Origin: Anaerolineales bacterium
GTDB taxonomy: Bacteria; Chloroflexota; Anaerolineae; 4572-78; NAK82
DNA: 36,868 nt
NCBI GenBank assembly: GCA_020343875.1
Contig: CP070811.1
Coordinates: forward strand, 1,302,400-1,339,267
Direction: 5' to 3'
Shown here: piece by piece, positions 1 to 6,458 of the stretch
Position numbering within the stretch: the stretch's first letter is position 1
Layout: each line of letters begins with the position of its first letter
Notes under the pieces: model-generated
Seen by the model: only the letters and a program-made list of their open reading frames with translations
Database searches by the model: none
What the model was told of the DNA's origin: nothing
Program-made: the position numbers and the translations under genes

Positions 1-590
1 ACTGGCCCGCTCAGAGCGAAAAGTTTTGACGGACATGCTCACAGGGGGTCTGGGACCCCCGCGTAGGGCGAAATCGGACACAGTATTGGTGAAAGTCGCG
101 GGTCGCAGACCCGCTCAGAGCGAAGAATGGCTGTGTGGAGCGAAATCAGAGGCAATGTTGATGAAAGTCGCGGGTCACTGGCCCGCTCAGAGCGAAAAGT
201 TTTGACGGACATGCTCACAGGGGGTCTGGGACCCCCGCGTAGGGCGAAATCGGAAACAATGTTGGTGAAAGTCGCGGGTCCCAGACCCGCTCAGAGCGAA
301 GAATGGCTGTGTGGAGCGAAATGAGACGCAATGTTGGTGAAAGTCGCGGGTCCCAGACCCGCTCAGAGCGAAGAATGGCTGTGTGGAGCGAAATGAGAGG
401 CAATGTTGGTGAAAGTTGCGGGTCCCAGACCCGCTCAGAGCGAAGAATGGCTGTGTGGAGCGAAATGAGAGGCAATGTTGATGAAAGTCGCGGGTCCCAG
501 ACCCGCTCAGAGCGAAGAATGGCTGTGTGGAGCGAAATCGGAAACAATGTTGGTGAAAGTCGCGGGTCCCAGACCCGCTCAGAGCGAAGA
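1..590. repeat. Tandem array of 72/104-bp palindromic units
   Basis: Contiguous repeat units begin at 91, 163, 267, 339, 411, 483 and 555 (last one partial), with a partial long unit at 1-90. Spacing is 72 bp except for the unit at 163, which is 104 bp. Each unit carries GAAAGTC followed by a 7-bp stem with a 3-nt loop, GCGGGTC-CCA-GACCCGC (for example 98-114). The long units carry a second hairpin, GGGGGTC-TGG-GACCCCC, at 44-60 and 220-236. Because 72 is a multiple of three, reading frames stay open on both strands through the array, so the apparent ORFs there are artefacts. There are no spacers, so this is not CRISPR. Function is unknown. Confidence 0.93.
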
Positions 591-641
591 GCCAATCACG
601 GTTTGATGCTGAGCCAACACAGAAAAGGAGGAATAGGGACG

Positions 642-1376
642 ATGAAGCAACTTTCAATGTGGATAGCCCTGACGTCGGTGATTGCAGCCAGCCTGGCCTG
701 TGCCATTCCTTTTGGCATCAGGACCATCAGAGGCTCTGGCAATGTGGTCACCGAAGAGAGGGAGGTCAGCGGTTTCGATAGTGTTGCCCTGTCGGCATTT
801 GGGGAGGTGATCATCAGCCAGGGCGACGACGAATCGCTCACCATCGAAACCGACGACAATCTGATGCCATATATCCAGACCGAAGTCAGGAATGGGACGC
901 TCGAACTGGGTTGGGCCCGGAACATAGTCCCTGTTCCCAGCCGGTCGCTCGTCTTCCGCGTGAGCGTGAAAGAGTTGGTCGCACTCAACTCGTCAGGTGC
1001 AGGCAGATTTGAGATTGATGAGTTGGACACGGATCGGCTGAATGTCAACCTCAGTGGCGCGGGTGACATCAAGATAAACTCGCTGACCGCCACCGACCTG
1101 GCGATCACGGTCAGCGGGGCGGGCAACGTCGAGGTGGCTGGGGCGGTAGAGACTCAGGAGATTAGCCTGAGTGGGTTGGGCAACTACGTTGCCCCCGATC
1201 TGGAAAGCCAGGCGGCGACGGTGCGCATCAGCGGTGCCGGGGACACCAGCATCTGGGTGCAGGATAGCCTGGACGTGGTGATCAGCGGGGCCGGTAATGT
1301 GGACTACTTCGGCAGCCCGCAGGTGACCAAAGAGATCAGCGGCGTGGGCGGGGTGACGAGTCGGGGCGATAAGTAA
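642..1376 (+). CDS. Head-GIN domain (DUF2807) lipoprotein
   Basis: A 244-residue exported protein. The N-terminus has a short hydrophobic segment ending in a lipobox (S-L-A-C, Cys20), so it is probably a lipoprotein anchored on the outer face of the membrane. From about residue 35 to the end it shows the putative auto-transporter adhesin head-GIN fold (DUF2807): GSGNVVTEEREVSGFDSV near the start, then recurrent SGAG and SGLG beta-turns (for example SGAGDI, SGAGNV). The start at 642 is chosen because AAAGGAGG at 625-632 sits just upstream and the signal peptide begins there. The frame is open further upstream only because it runs through the repeat array. In other bacteria this domain often accompanies envelope-stress genes; the exact role is not known. 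Confidence 0.85.
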   Translation: MKQLSMWIALTSVIAASLACAIPFGIRTIRGSGNVVTEEREVSGFDSVALSAFGEVIISQGDDESLTIETDDNLMPYIQTEVRNGTLELGWARNIVPVPSRSLVFRVSVKELVALNSSGAGRFEIDELDTDRLNVNLSGAGDIKINSLTATDLAITVSGAGNVEVAGAVETQEISLSGLGNYVAPDLESQAATVRISGAGDTSIWVQDSLDVVISGAGNVDYFGSPQVTKEISGVGGVTSRGDK

Positions 1377-1392
1377 AGTGTCAGACGCAGGG

Positions 1393-1433
1393 AAACCCAA
1401 TGGGATTGCCTTTGGCGGAATCCCATTGGGTTT
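1393..1433. terminator. Perfect 15-bp stem-loop after the lipoprotein gene
   Basis: AAACCCAATGGGATT (1393-1407) is the exact reverse complement of 1419-1433, with an 11-nt loop between. It lies 16 bases after the stop at 1376. No U-run follows on either strand, so it may be a REP-like palindrome or a processing/stability hairpin rather than a classical intrinsic terminator. Confidence 0.55.
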
Positions 1434-1443
1434 GCCCAAGATT

Positions 1444-1515
1444 GCCTGTGCCGCACAGCGGTGCCTGTGCCGCACAGCGGTGCCTGTGCCGCACAGCGGT
1501 GCCTGTGCCGCACAG
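1444..1515. repeat. Four 19-bp palindromic direct repeats in the leader of the next gene
   Basis: Units start at 1444, 1463, 1482 and 1501 (last one partial). Each contains CTGTG-CCG-CACAG, a 5-bp inverted repeat with a 3-nt loop. The array ends directly at the AAAAGGAGG ribosome binding site of the gene that starts at 1530, so it lies in the 5' leader or promoter region. It could be an operator array, an mRNA hairpin ladder or a slippage-prone repeat; the sequence does not distinguish these. Confidence 0.85.
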
Positions 1516-1529
1516 AAAAGGAGGATTCT

Positions 1530-2540
1530 ATGAAGTATAGGCGCATTGTGATACCGCAATCCGGTGGACCTGAGGCCTTGCAGGTCGTTGAGGCTGATCT
1601 GCCCGAACCGGCCCCTGGTGAAGTGCGCGTCAAAGTGCTCAGCGCGGGCGTCCTGCTGGCCGACGTCATGTGGCAAGAGGGCAAGGTGCCTGGCGGCCCC
1701 AAGCCGCCTTTCATCCCCGGCTACGATCTGGTTGGGGTGGTGGACAGGCTTGGCGATGGCGTTTCTGCGCCGGGGGTCGGCCAGACCGTGGCCGCCTTGG
1801 TCCAACCTGGTGGCTATACCCAGTATGCTTCTTTACCTCCAGAGAAACTGGTGCCGGTCCCGGAGGGGTTAGACCCGGCCGAGGTGGTGTGCCTGACGGT
1901 GAATTACACGACCGGGTACCAGATTTTCAAGCGCGTGGCCAAGCTCACACCGGGTAAGCGCGTCCTGGTTCACGGCGCGGCTGGCGGGACGGGTTCGGCG
2001 CTGCTGGACTTAGGCAAGGTGCTAGGGCTGGAGATGTATGGCACAGCGTCCAAACCCAAACACGACCTGGTCGCCAGTCTGGGTGCGACGCCCATCGATT
2101 ACCGTGATGAGGATTTTGTCGAGCGCATCCGGAGCCTGACGGGCGATGGAGTGGACCTGGTGGTGGACCACATCGGTGGCGCACATTTGAAACGTTCCTT
2201 CCAGACGCTGCGAGCGGGCGGGCTGCTGATCTCGACCGCTTCCACGGCGCAGATTTGGGGTGAGAGCACCACTCTGGAGCTATTGTGGGGCTTGATTCAA
2301 CTTCCATTATGGAATAGCCTGCCTAACAAGAAATCCGCTATGCTTTTTGACCTTGTCCGATTCAACAAGAAGAATCCCGCCTGGTATGCCCAGGATCTCA
2401 AGACTCTGATGGGCTATCTGGCAGAGGGGGAGATCAAACCGGTCATCGCCAGGCAGATGCCGCTGGTCGAGGTCAGGCAGGCTCAGGAACTGCTGTTGGG
2501 GGCCAAGGTGAGGGGAAAGATCGTTTTGATGTGCAACTAG
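1530..2540 (+). CDS. Zinc-independent MDR / quinone oxidoreductase-like dehydrogenase
   Basis: A 336-residue medium-chain dehydrogenase/reductase. The N-terminal GroES-like domain (about 1-120) has PEPAPGEVRVKV and the GYDLVGVV segment typical of the family. The Rossmann domain (about 120-270) carries the NAD(P)H-binding glycine motif HGAAGGTGSALLDLG near residue 150. The Cys/His/Glu zinc ligands of alcohol dehydrogenases are not seen at the usual sites, which puts it with zeta-crystallin/quinone oxidoreductases: NADPH-dependent reduction of quinones or enones in the cytoplasm. Substrate cannot be read from sequence. The start at 1530 is supported by AAAAGGAGG at 1517-1525. It follows the 19-bp palindrome array. 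Confidence 0.88.
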   Translation: MKYRRIVIPQSGGPEALQVVEADLPEPAPGEVRVKVLSAGVLLADVMWQEGKVPGGPKPPFIPGYDLVGVVDRLGDGVSAPGVGQTVAALVQPGGYTQYASLPPEKLVPVPEGLDPAEVVCLTVNYTTGYQIFKRVAKLTPGKRVLVHGAAGGTGSALLDLGKVLGLEMYGTASKPKHDLVASLGATPIDYRDEDFVERIRSLTGDGVDLVVDHIGGAHLKRSFQTLRAGGLLISTASTAQIWGESTTLELLWGLIQLPLWNSLPNKKSAMLFDLVRFNKKNPAWYAQDLKTLMGYLAEGEIKPVIARQMPLVEVRQAQELLLGAKVRGKIVLMCN

Positions 2541-2561
2541 GAATTCGGGCGGATTCTCTCA

Positions 2562-2594
2562 AGGGTGTGTCCCAGATTTTTGGGGACGCACCCT
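2562..2594. terminator. Stem-loop downstream of the oxidoreductase gene
   Basis: AGGGTGTGTCCC (2562-2573) pairs with GGGACGCACCCT (2583-2594), 12 bp with one G-U pair and a 9-nt loop containing a T5 run. It lies 21 bases after the stop codon. No 3' U-tract follows, so it is a candidate rather than a textbook terminator. Confidence 0.5.
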
Positions 2595-2611
2595 GCCCTG
2601 ATTTGTGCTCG

Positions 2612-2640
2612 TTGTTTTTCAGACACGATTATGGTATACT
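2612..2640 (+). promoter_or_regulatory. Sigma-70-type promoter
   Basis: TTGTTT at 2612-2617, a 17-bp spacer, then TATACT at 2635-2640. The same hexamers and spacing recur at 20312 and 23009. The first well-supported gene downstream starts only at 3158, so the predicted transcript has a leader of about 500 nt containing the 24-bp repeats. Confidence 0.65.
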
Positions 2641-2791
2641 ATCGTCACCCCTGATTGAAGCGTCTTGGAGATGGAGCCCCTGCCTTGCGTGATCTGTTGA
2701 GCGATGTTTTTCGAAACCGAATATACCCCCAAACCGGCCTGAGTGTGCCCACATCCTCAACTCGAACTCACCCGTCGCCAATACCCGGTCA

Positions 2792-2887
2792 GCCCACACC
2801 TTGCTTGGAGCAGGCGCCCACACCTTCGGTGGGGCAGGTGCCCACACCTTGGTTGGGGCAAGCGCCCACACCTTGGTTGGGGTGCAG
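2792..2887. repeat. Four 24-bp direct repeats in an intergenic region
   Basis: Near-identical units beginning GCCCACACCTT start at 2792, 2816, 2840 and 2864. The period is a multiple of three, so every frame stays open and short proline-rich ORFs appear on both strands; none has a convincing ribosome binding site. One begins with TTG at 2655, only about 8 nt beyond the expected start of transcription from the 2612 promoter, so a leaderless small protein cannot be fully excluded. Nothing else recognisable lies in 2641-3157. Confidence 0.85.
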
Positions 2888-3157
2888 CGTGGGGGCTTGG
2901 GCTTAATCGAAGACCCGGAGCGGACAAACGCTCGTGTGACATATTTTGGGTCACCAGATGGGGCAGCCAGTGACCCCACTTCAGATCGGTTGTGTGGTTT
3001 AATACGATTGTATCCAACAGTCAGTGCGTCTCTTTGGCACATGAACACAAGCAGGTATACCGTCCAAAATTAGGAAAAGACTCTGCCAGGCTCAATCTCC
3101 AGTCCATCAAACTGGATTCGTTATCTGACTGGCTTGAACACAAGGGAGGCTTAAACG

Positions 3158-3493
3158 ATGGCGACTGGAACGACCCCTGGAATGCTTGACAGCGGCAGGC
3201 GACGCAAGGCATCTGGTATTTCCTTCGGCCTGTTTCTGATCGGGCTGGGCGTTCTGCTGTTTACGGGATGGTGGTGGCCGGGCATTATGGTTGTGCTCGG
3301 TCTTTCCTCCGGCGCGGAGCTGATCTTTCGCGGCCAAACGGCAAGGGGTATCGGCAGCCTGGCCTTCTTCTGGGGCATTGCGCTGGTCTTTATCCTGGTC
3401 CAGGAGATGAGTGTGCCCTGGAATATCATCGGCCCCTTGATTCTGGTGGGCGTCGGGGTCATCTTTTTGGTCAGGGCTCTCTACCTGCGCTAG
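3158..3493 (+). CDS. Small three-helix membrane protein
   Basis: 111 residues, preceded by GGGAGG at 3144-3149 and an ATG at 3158. After a basic N-terminus (DSGRRRK) there are hydrophobic stretches at about 20-40 (FGLFLIGLGVLLFTGWWWP), 40-58, 66-84 and 87-106, giving three or four membrane segments. The GLG.L-FTGWWWPG pattern resembles the small LiaI/LiaF-like or DUF5668-type membrane proteins, but no named family can be assigned with certainty. It is followed by another membrane-protein gene and is probably cotranscribed with it. Confidence 0.7.
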   Translation: MATGTTPGMLDSGRRRKASGISFGLFLIGLGVLLFTGWWWPGIMVVLGLSSGAELIFRGQTARGIGSLAFFWGIALVFILVQEMSVPWNIIGPLILVGVGVIFLVRALYLR

Positions 3494-3660
3494 GGCTAGT
3501 GATGGGATGCGACACATGGTTGGGTTTCACACTTTGCGGGGTTCAGGCCAACCTGGGGCTGCCGCCCCTACGAGCTGCTACGAAATATGAAGCCGCGGAC
3601 TCTGCCATGGTTGATGCTATGGCAAGCGAGCAATTTGGGACAGAGAGGAGGGTTAAAGGC

Positions 3661-4350
3661 ATGATATCACAAGCCCAAAGGCAGGCCATCGTCTGGGGCG
3701 GTCTGCTGATCTTTTTCGGTGTGGTGGGCATGGTGGCTACCGTCATCACGCTGACGGCCTGGGTGTGGGTTATCATACTGGCCATAGCGGGACTGGGCGT
3801 ATTCGGCGTCTATCTGATGGATCGTTCTCAGCGGGCGTTGCTCATTCCGGCCTACGTGCTGTGGGTGGTCGCCTTCATGGTGGCGCTGATTGAATTGAGG
3901 ATCCTACAAGACGAATTCGTAGCCACCTACGTGCTGGCCGCCATTGCGCTGCCCTTCCTGGTCACCTTTCTGCGCAACCGGGCCCAGTGGCCGATGCTTA
4001 TCCCAGCCTACGTGTTGGTGGCGGTGGGCGTGATGGTGGGGCTGATTGGAGTAGGGGTCCTGGATGATCTTTCCATTCCGGCCTACGTCATGTTCGCCAT
4101 CGCCGTCCCCTTCTTCGTGGTCTATGTGCGAAATCCCAAGCACTGGTGGGCGCTCATTCCGGGTGGGGTGGTGGCGGCCGTGGGGTTGGCCTTTCTCTTG
4201 GCCGGAGGTGCTGCGCAGTATGTGGCGCCCGTCGTGCTGATCATTGTGGGGGCCTGGATACTGGCCCGCCAGTTTTCCCGCCCAGAGCCTGGGCCACCCC
4301 AGGTGCCGGCGCCGGTCGCCCCAGAGGGCGATGAACCACCCGCTGAGTGA
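3661..4350 (+). CDS. Multi-pass membrane protein with LIPAYVL repeats
   Basis: 229 residues, mostly hydrophobic, with about eight membrane segments in helix pairs. A recurring motif, LLIPAYVLW, MLIPAYVLV and SIPAYVMF (about residues 61, 113 and 142), marks an internal repeat of two-helix units, each followed by an F-L-R-N or Y-V-R-N loop. The C-terminal tail is Pro/Glu-rich and soluble. The start at 3661 is chosen for GGAGGG at 3647-3652. ATGs at 3607 and 3619 are in frame but lack such a site. No function is known for this type; its position before the exporter operon may be incidental. Confidence 0.7.
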   Translation: MISQAQRQAIVWGGLLIFFGVVGMVATVITLTAWVWVIILAIAGLGVFGVYLMDRSQRALLIPAYVLWVVAFMVALIELRILQDEFVATYVLAAIALPFLVTFLRNRAQWPMLIPAYVLVAVGVMVGLIGVGVLDDLSIPAYVMFAIAVPFFVVYVRNPKHWWALIPGGVVAAVGLAFLLAGGAAQYVAPVVLIIVGAWILARQFSRPEPGPPQVPAPVAPEGDEPPAE

Positions 4351-4473
4351 GACGGTCGGGGGGTTGGTTACCCTAAGCCGGAAAATGCGAAACAAGCTGC
4401 ACCCGCCTACCCCGTGCCAGTCCTGCGGGGGGCAGCTGTAGGCAAGATCTCCATCAGGGAAAGGAGTCTTTAA

Positions 4474-5703
4474 ATGAGTCAAAGAGTGGCCATTTTGACC
4501 GGCGGTGAGGTGCCAGGAATGAATCTGTGCATCAAAAGTCTGGTTTACCGGCTCATCGATTTGGGCTTTGAGCCGATCGGGGTGCGCAAAGGATGGGAAG
4601 GGCTAATCAACTACAACCCACGTGACGTGACCACCTATGGTGCGAACTTCATAGAGCTGACCAAGAACATCGTGCGGGCGATTGACCGCAGCCCGGGCAC
4701 CTTTCTGCATTCTTCCCACACCAACCCGACTGATACGCTGCCCGGGAAGGTGCCTGGGTTTCTGCGCCAGGCGGGAGCGAAGACCCAAGATCTGACCGAG
4801 CACGTCAAGGACGTGATAGGCCGACTGGGTTTTACGGCCGTGGTGGTCATCGGTTACCTGGACATGCTGACCTACGCGGCTCGTCTGTCCCAGGAGGGAG
4901 TGCCTATCATCGCCATCCCCAAAACCATTCAGAACAACATTTATGGCACGGACTATACGCTGGGATTCAGCACCGGCATGGCCCGTGGGGTGGCTTTTAT
5001 CCACGAGTTACGGGCTCTGGCTGGCTCCCGGGAGCAGATTGTGGTGGTCGAGAACTTCGGGGGGAAGTCCGGCTACAGTTCGCTGATGACATCCTTCCTG
5101 GCCGGCGTGGATCGGACCATAATTCCTGAAGTGCCTTATGACCCGGAACGACTGGCCCATCTGGCCTTGCGCGACAAATCTGAGAATCCCAACAACTATG
5201 CCATCGTGTCCGTGTGTGATGGGTCCCAGATTGTGCCCGACAAGATTGCCCAGTATACGCCGTACCTGTCGTTGCGCAGCCGGTCGCAGGTGCTGCAGTC
5301 TATGACGGCCGAGAAGGCCGAGGCGCTGCAAGAGGAATTTGACCTGAGTGAGGTGGTTGAGACCGGCACCAGTATGGCCGGCAGTGGTATGGTGGCGGCC
5401 GAGCTGCTGCAGAACTTGACAGGTGATGAGGTGGTCCTCCAATCGCTGACCTATTTGCTTCGCACAGGGGCACCCGACGGCCAAGATTTACTGGGGGCGA
5501 CCAACTTTGCCATGTTGGCCGCCCGCCTGGTCAAGGAGGGCCGATTTGGTCGCATGACCGCTTTCCGGCAACGCGACACCTGGACCCACGTTGACCTGAA
5601 CGTGGTAACCCAAGGTGTGAAAGTTGTGGACGTGGATGAACTATATGATGCGGAACAGTACCAGCCTAAGGTGAGCGTGATCTGGGCGGCTGAAGCAGTT
5701 TAA
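4474..5703 (+). CDS. Phosphofructokinase-fold protein lacking catalytic residues
   Basis: 409 residues with clear colinearity to 6-phosphofructokinases: GGEVPGMN (10-17, usually GGDAPGMN), SSHTNP (80-85), EEGVP-like QEGVPIIAIPKTI (140-152) and GTDYTLGFSTG (158-168). The residues that make PFK work are changed. The Mg-binding GGDGS is GYLDM (127-131), the catalytic TIDND is TIQNN (151-155), the MGR arginine is replaced in VENFGGKSG, and the substrate arginine in the TNP loop is His82. Ordinary phosphoryl transfer to fructose 6-phosphate is therefore doubtful; it may be a sugar-phosphate or nucleotide sensor, or use another chemistry. GGAAAGGAG ends about 9 nt before ATG 4474. It lies 14 bp before the ABC ATPase gene and is probably cotranscribed with the exporter genes. 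Confidence 0.8.
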   Translation: MSQRVAILTGGEVPGMNLCIKSLVYRLIDLGFEPIGVRKGWEGLINYNPRDVTTYGANFIELTKNIVRAIDRSPGTFLHSSHTNPTDTLPGKVPGFLRQAGAKTQDLTEHVKDVIGRLGFTAVVVIGYLDMLTYAARLSQEGVPIIAIPKTIQNNIYGTDYTLGFSTGMARGVAFIHELRALAGSREQIVVVENFGGKSGYSSLMTSFLAGVDRTIIPEVPYDPERLAHLALRDKSENPNNYAIVSVCDGSQIVPDKIAQYTPYLSLRSRSQVLQSMTAEKAEALQEEFDLSEVVETGTSMAGSGMVAAELLQNLTGDEVVLQSLTYLLRTGAPDGQDLLGATNFAMLAARLVKEGRFGRMTAFRQRDTWTHVDLNVVTQGVKVVDVDELYDAEQYQPKVSVIWAAEAV

Positions 5704-5717
5704 GCGGAGGATAGCTT

Positions 5718-6446
5718 ATGGATGCGACCAACGGAAACGGCCGTGTTGTCGAGGTGAAGGACGTGGTTAAGAGCTTTCCAGTGGGCGATGGCGAGATCAC
5801 CATCCTCAAGGGCATCTCTTTCAACGTGCGAGCGGGGGAATTCCTGTCCATTGTGGGCCCCTCCGGCAACGGCAAGTCGACCTTGCTGAATATGATCACC
5901 GGGATCGATCACCCCACCGATGGGGAGGTAATCGTCACGGGCCGGGAAGTGCACAAGATGAGTGAGAACAAGCTGGCTGCCTGGCGGGGTGAATATGTGG
6001 GCATCATCTTCCAGTTTTTCCAGATGCTGCCGGCCCTCAGCCTGCTGCAAAACATCATTTTGCCCATGGACTTCGCCAACAAATACACCCCCAAGCAGCG
6101 GCGGGAACGGGCCATGCATTTGCTGGAAACGGTCGGGCTGGCCGACCAGGCCCACAAGCTGCCCAGCATGGTCTCCGGCGGGCAGCAGCAGCGGGCCGCG
6201 ATCGCGCGTGCCCTGGCCAACGACCCGCCCCTGCTGGTGGGCGACGAGCCGACCGGCAATCTCGACTCCCGCACCGCCGGTGACGTGTTTGATCTCTTTT
6301 CCAGTTTGGTGGAGCAGGGCAAAACCCTGTTGATGGTCACCCACGATAAGGAGTTGGCCCGTCGCGTGCCGCGCGTGCTTGAAATCATCGATGGCAAGAT
6401 TACGCGGGATGAATACGTGGGCGGGGCCAACTGGACCGGGTACTAG
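5718..6446 (+). CDS. ABC exporter ATPase, MacB/LolD type
   Basis: 242 residues, one ABC nucleotide-binding domain. Walker A is GPSGNGKST (about 49-57), the Q-loop lies in IIFQFFQMLPALS, the signature is VSGGQQQRAAIARAL, Walker B is LLVGDEPTGNLD and the switch histidine is in MVTHDKE. The PTGNLDS wording and the overall length are typical of the LolD/MacB/FtsE group that drives FtsX-type permeases by mechanotransmission rather than channel transport. GGAGG at 5706-5710 precedes ATG 5718. It is followed 12 bp later by its permease gene. All catalytic motifs are intact, so it should be active. Confidence 0.93.
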   Translation: MDATNGNGRVVEVKDVVKSFPVGDGEITILKGISFNVRAGEFLSIVGPSGNGKSTLLNMITGIDHPTDGEVIVTGREVHKMSENKLAAWRGEYVGIIFQFFQMLPALSLLQNIILPMDFANKYTPKQRRERAMHLLETVGLADQAHKLPSMVSGGQQQRAAIARALANDPPLLVGDEPTGNLDSRTAGDVFDLFSSLVEQGKTLLMVTHDKELARRVPRVLEIIDGKITRDEYVGGANWTGY

Positions 6447-6458
6447 GCGGAGGTTGGT

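Noticed and set aside
1..590. CRISPR array
   Set aside because: Units are contiguous copies with no unique spacers, are too long, and no cas gene is present.
127..657. Overlapping ORFs on both strands in the left array, including a longer start at 303 for the lipoprotein gene
   Set aside because: The 72-bp period keeps every frame open, the predicted peptides are pure repeats, and the lipoprotein has its own ribosome binding site and signal peptide at 642.
2629..3073. Several proline-rich ORFs over the 24-bp repeats on both strands
   Set aside because: The repeat period is a multiple of three, none has a ribosome binding site, and composition follows the repeat. Only the TTG frame at 2655 is left open as a remote possibility.
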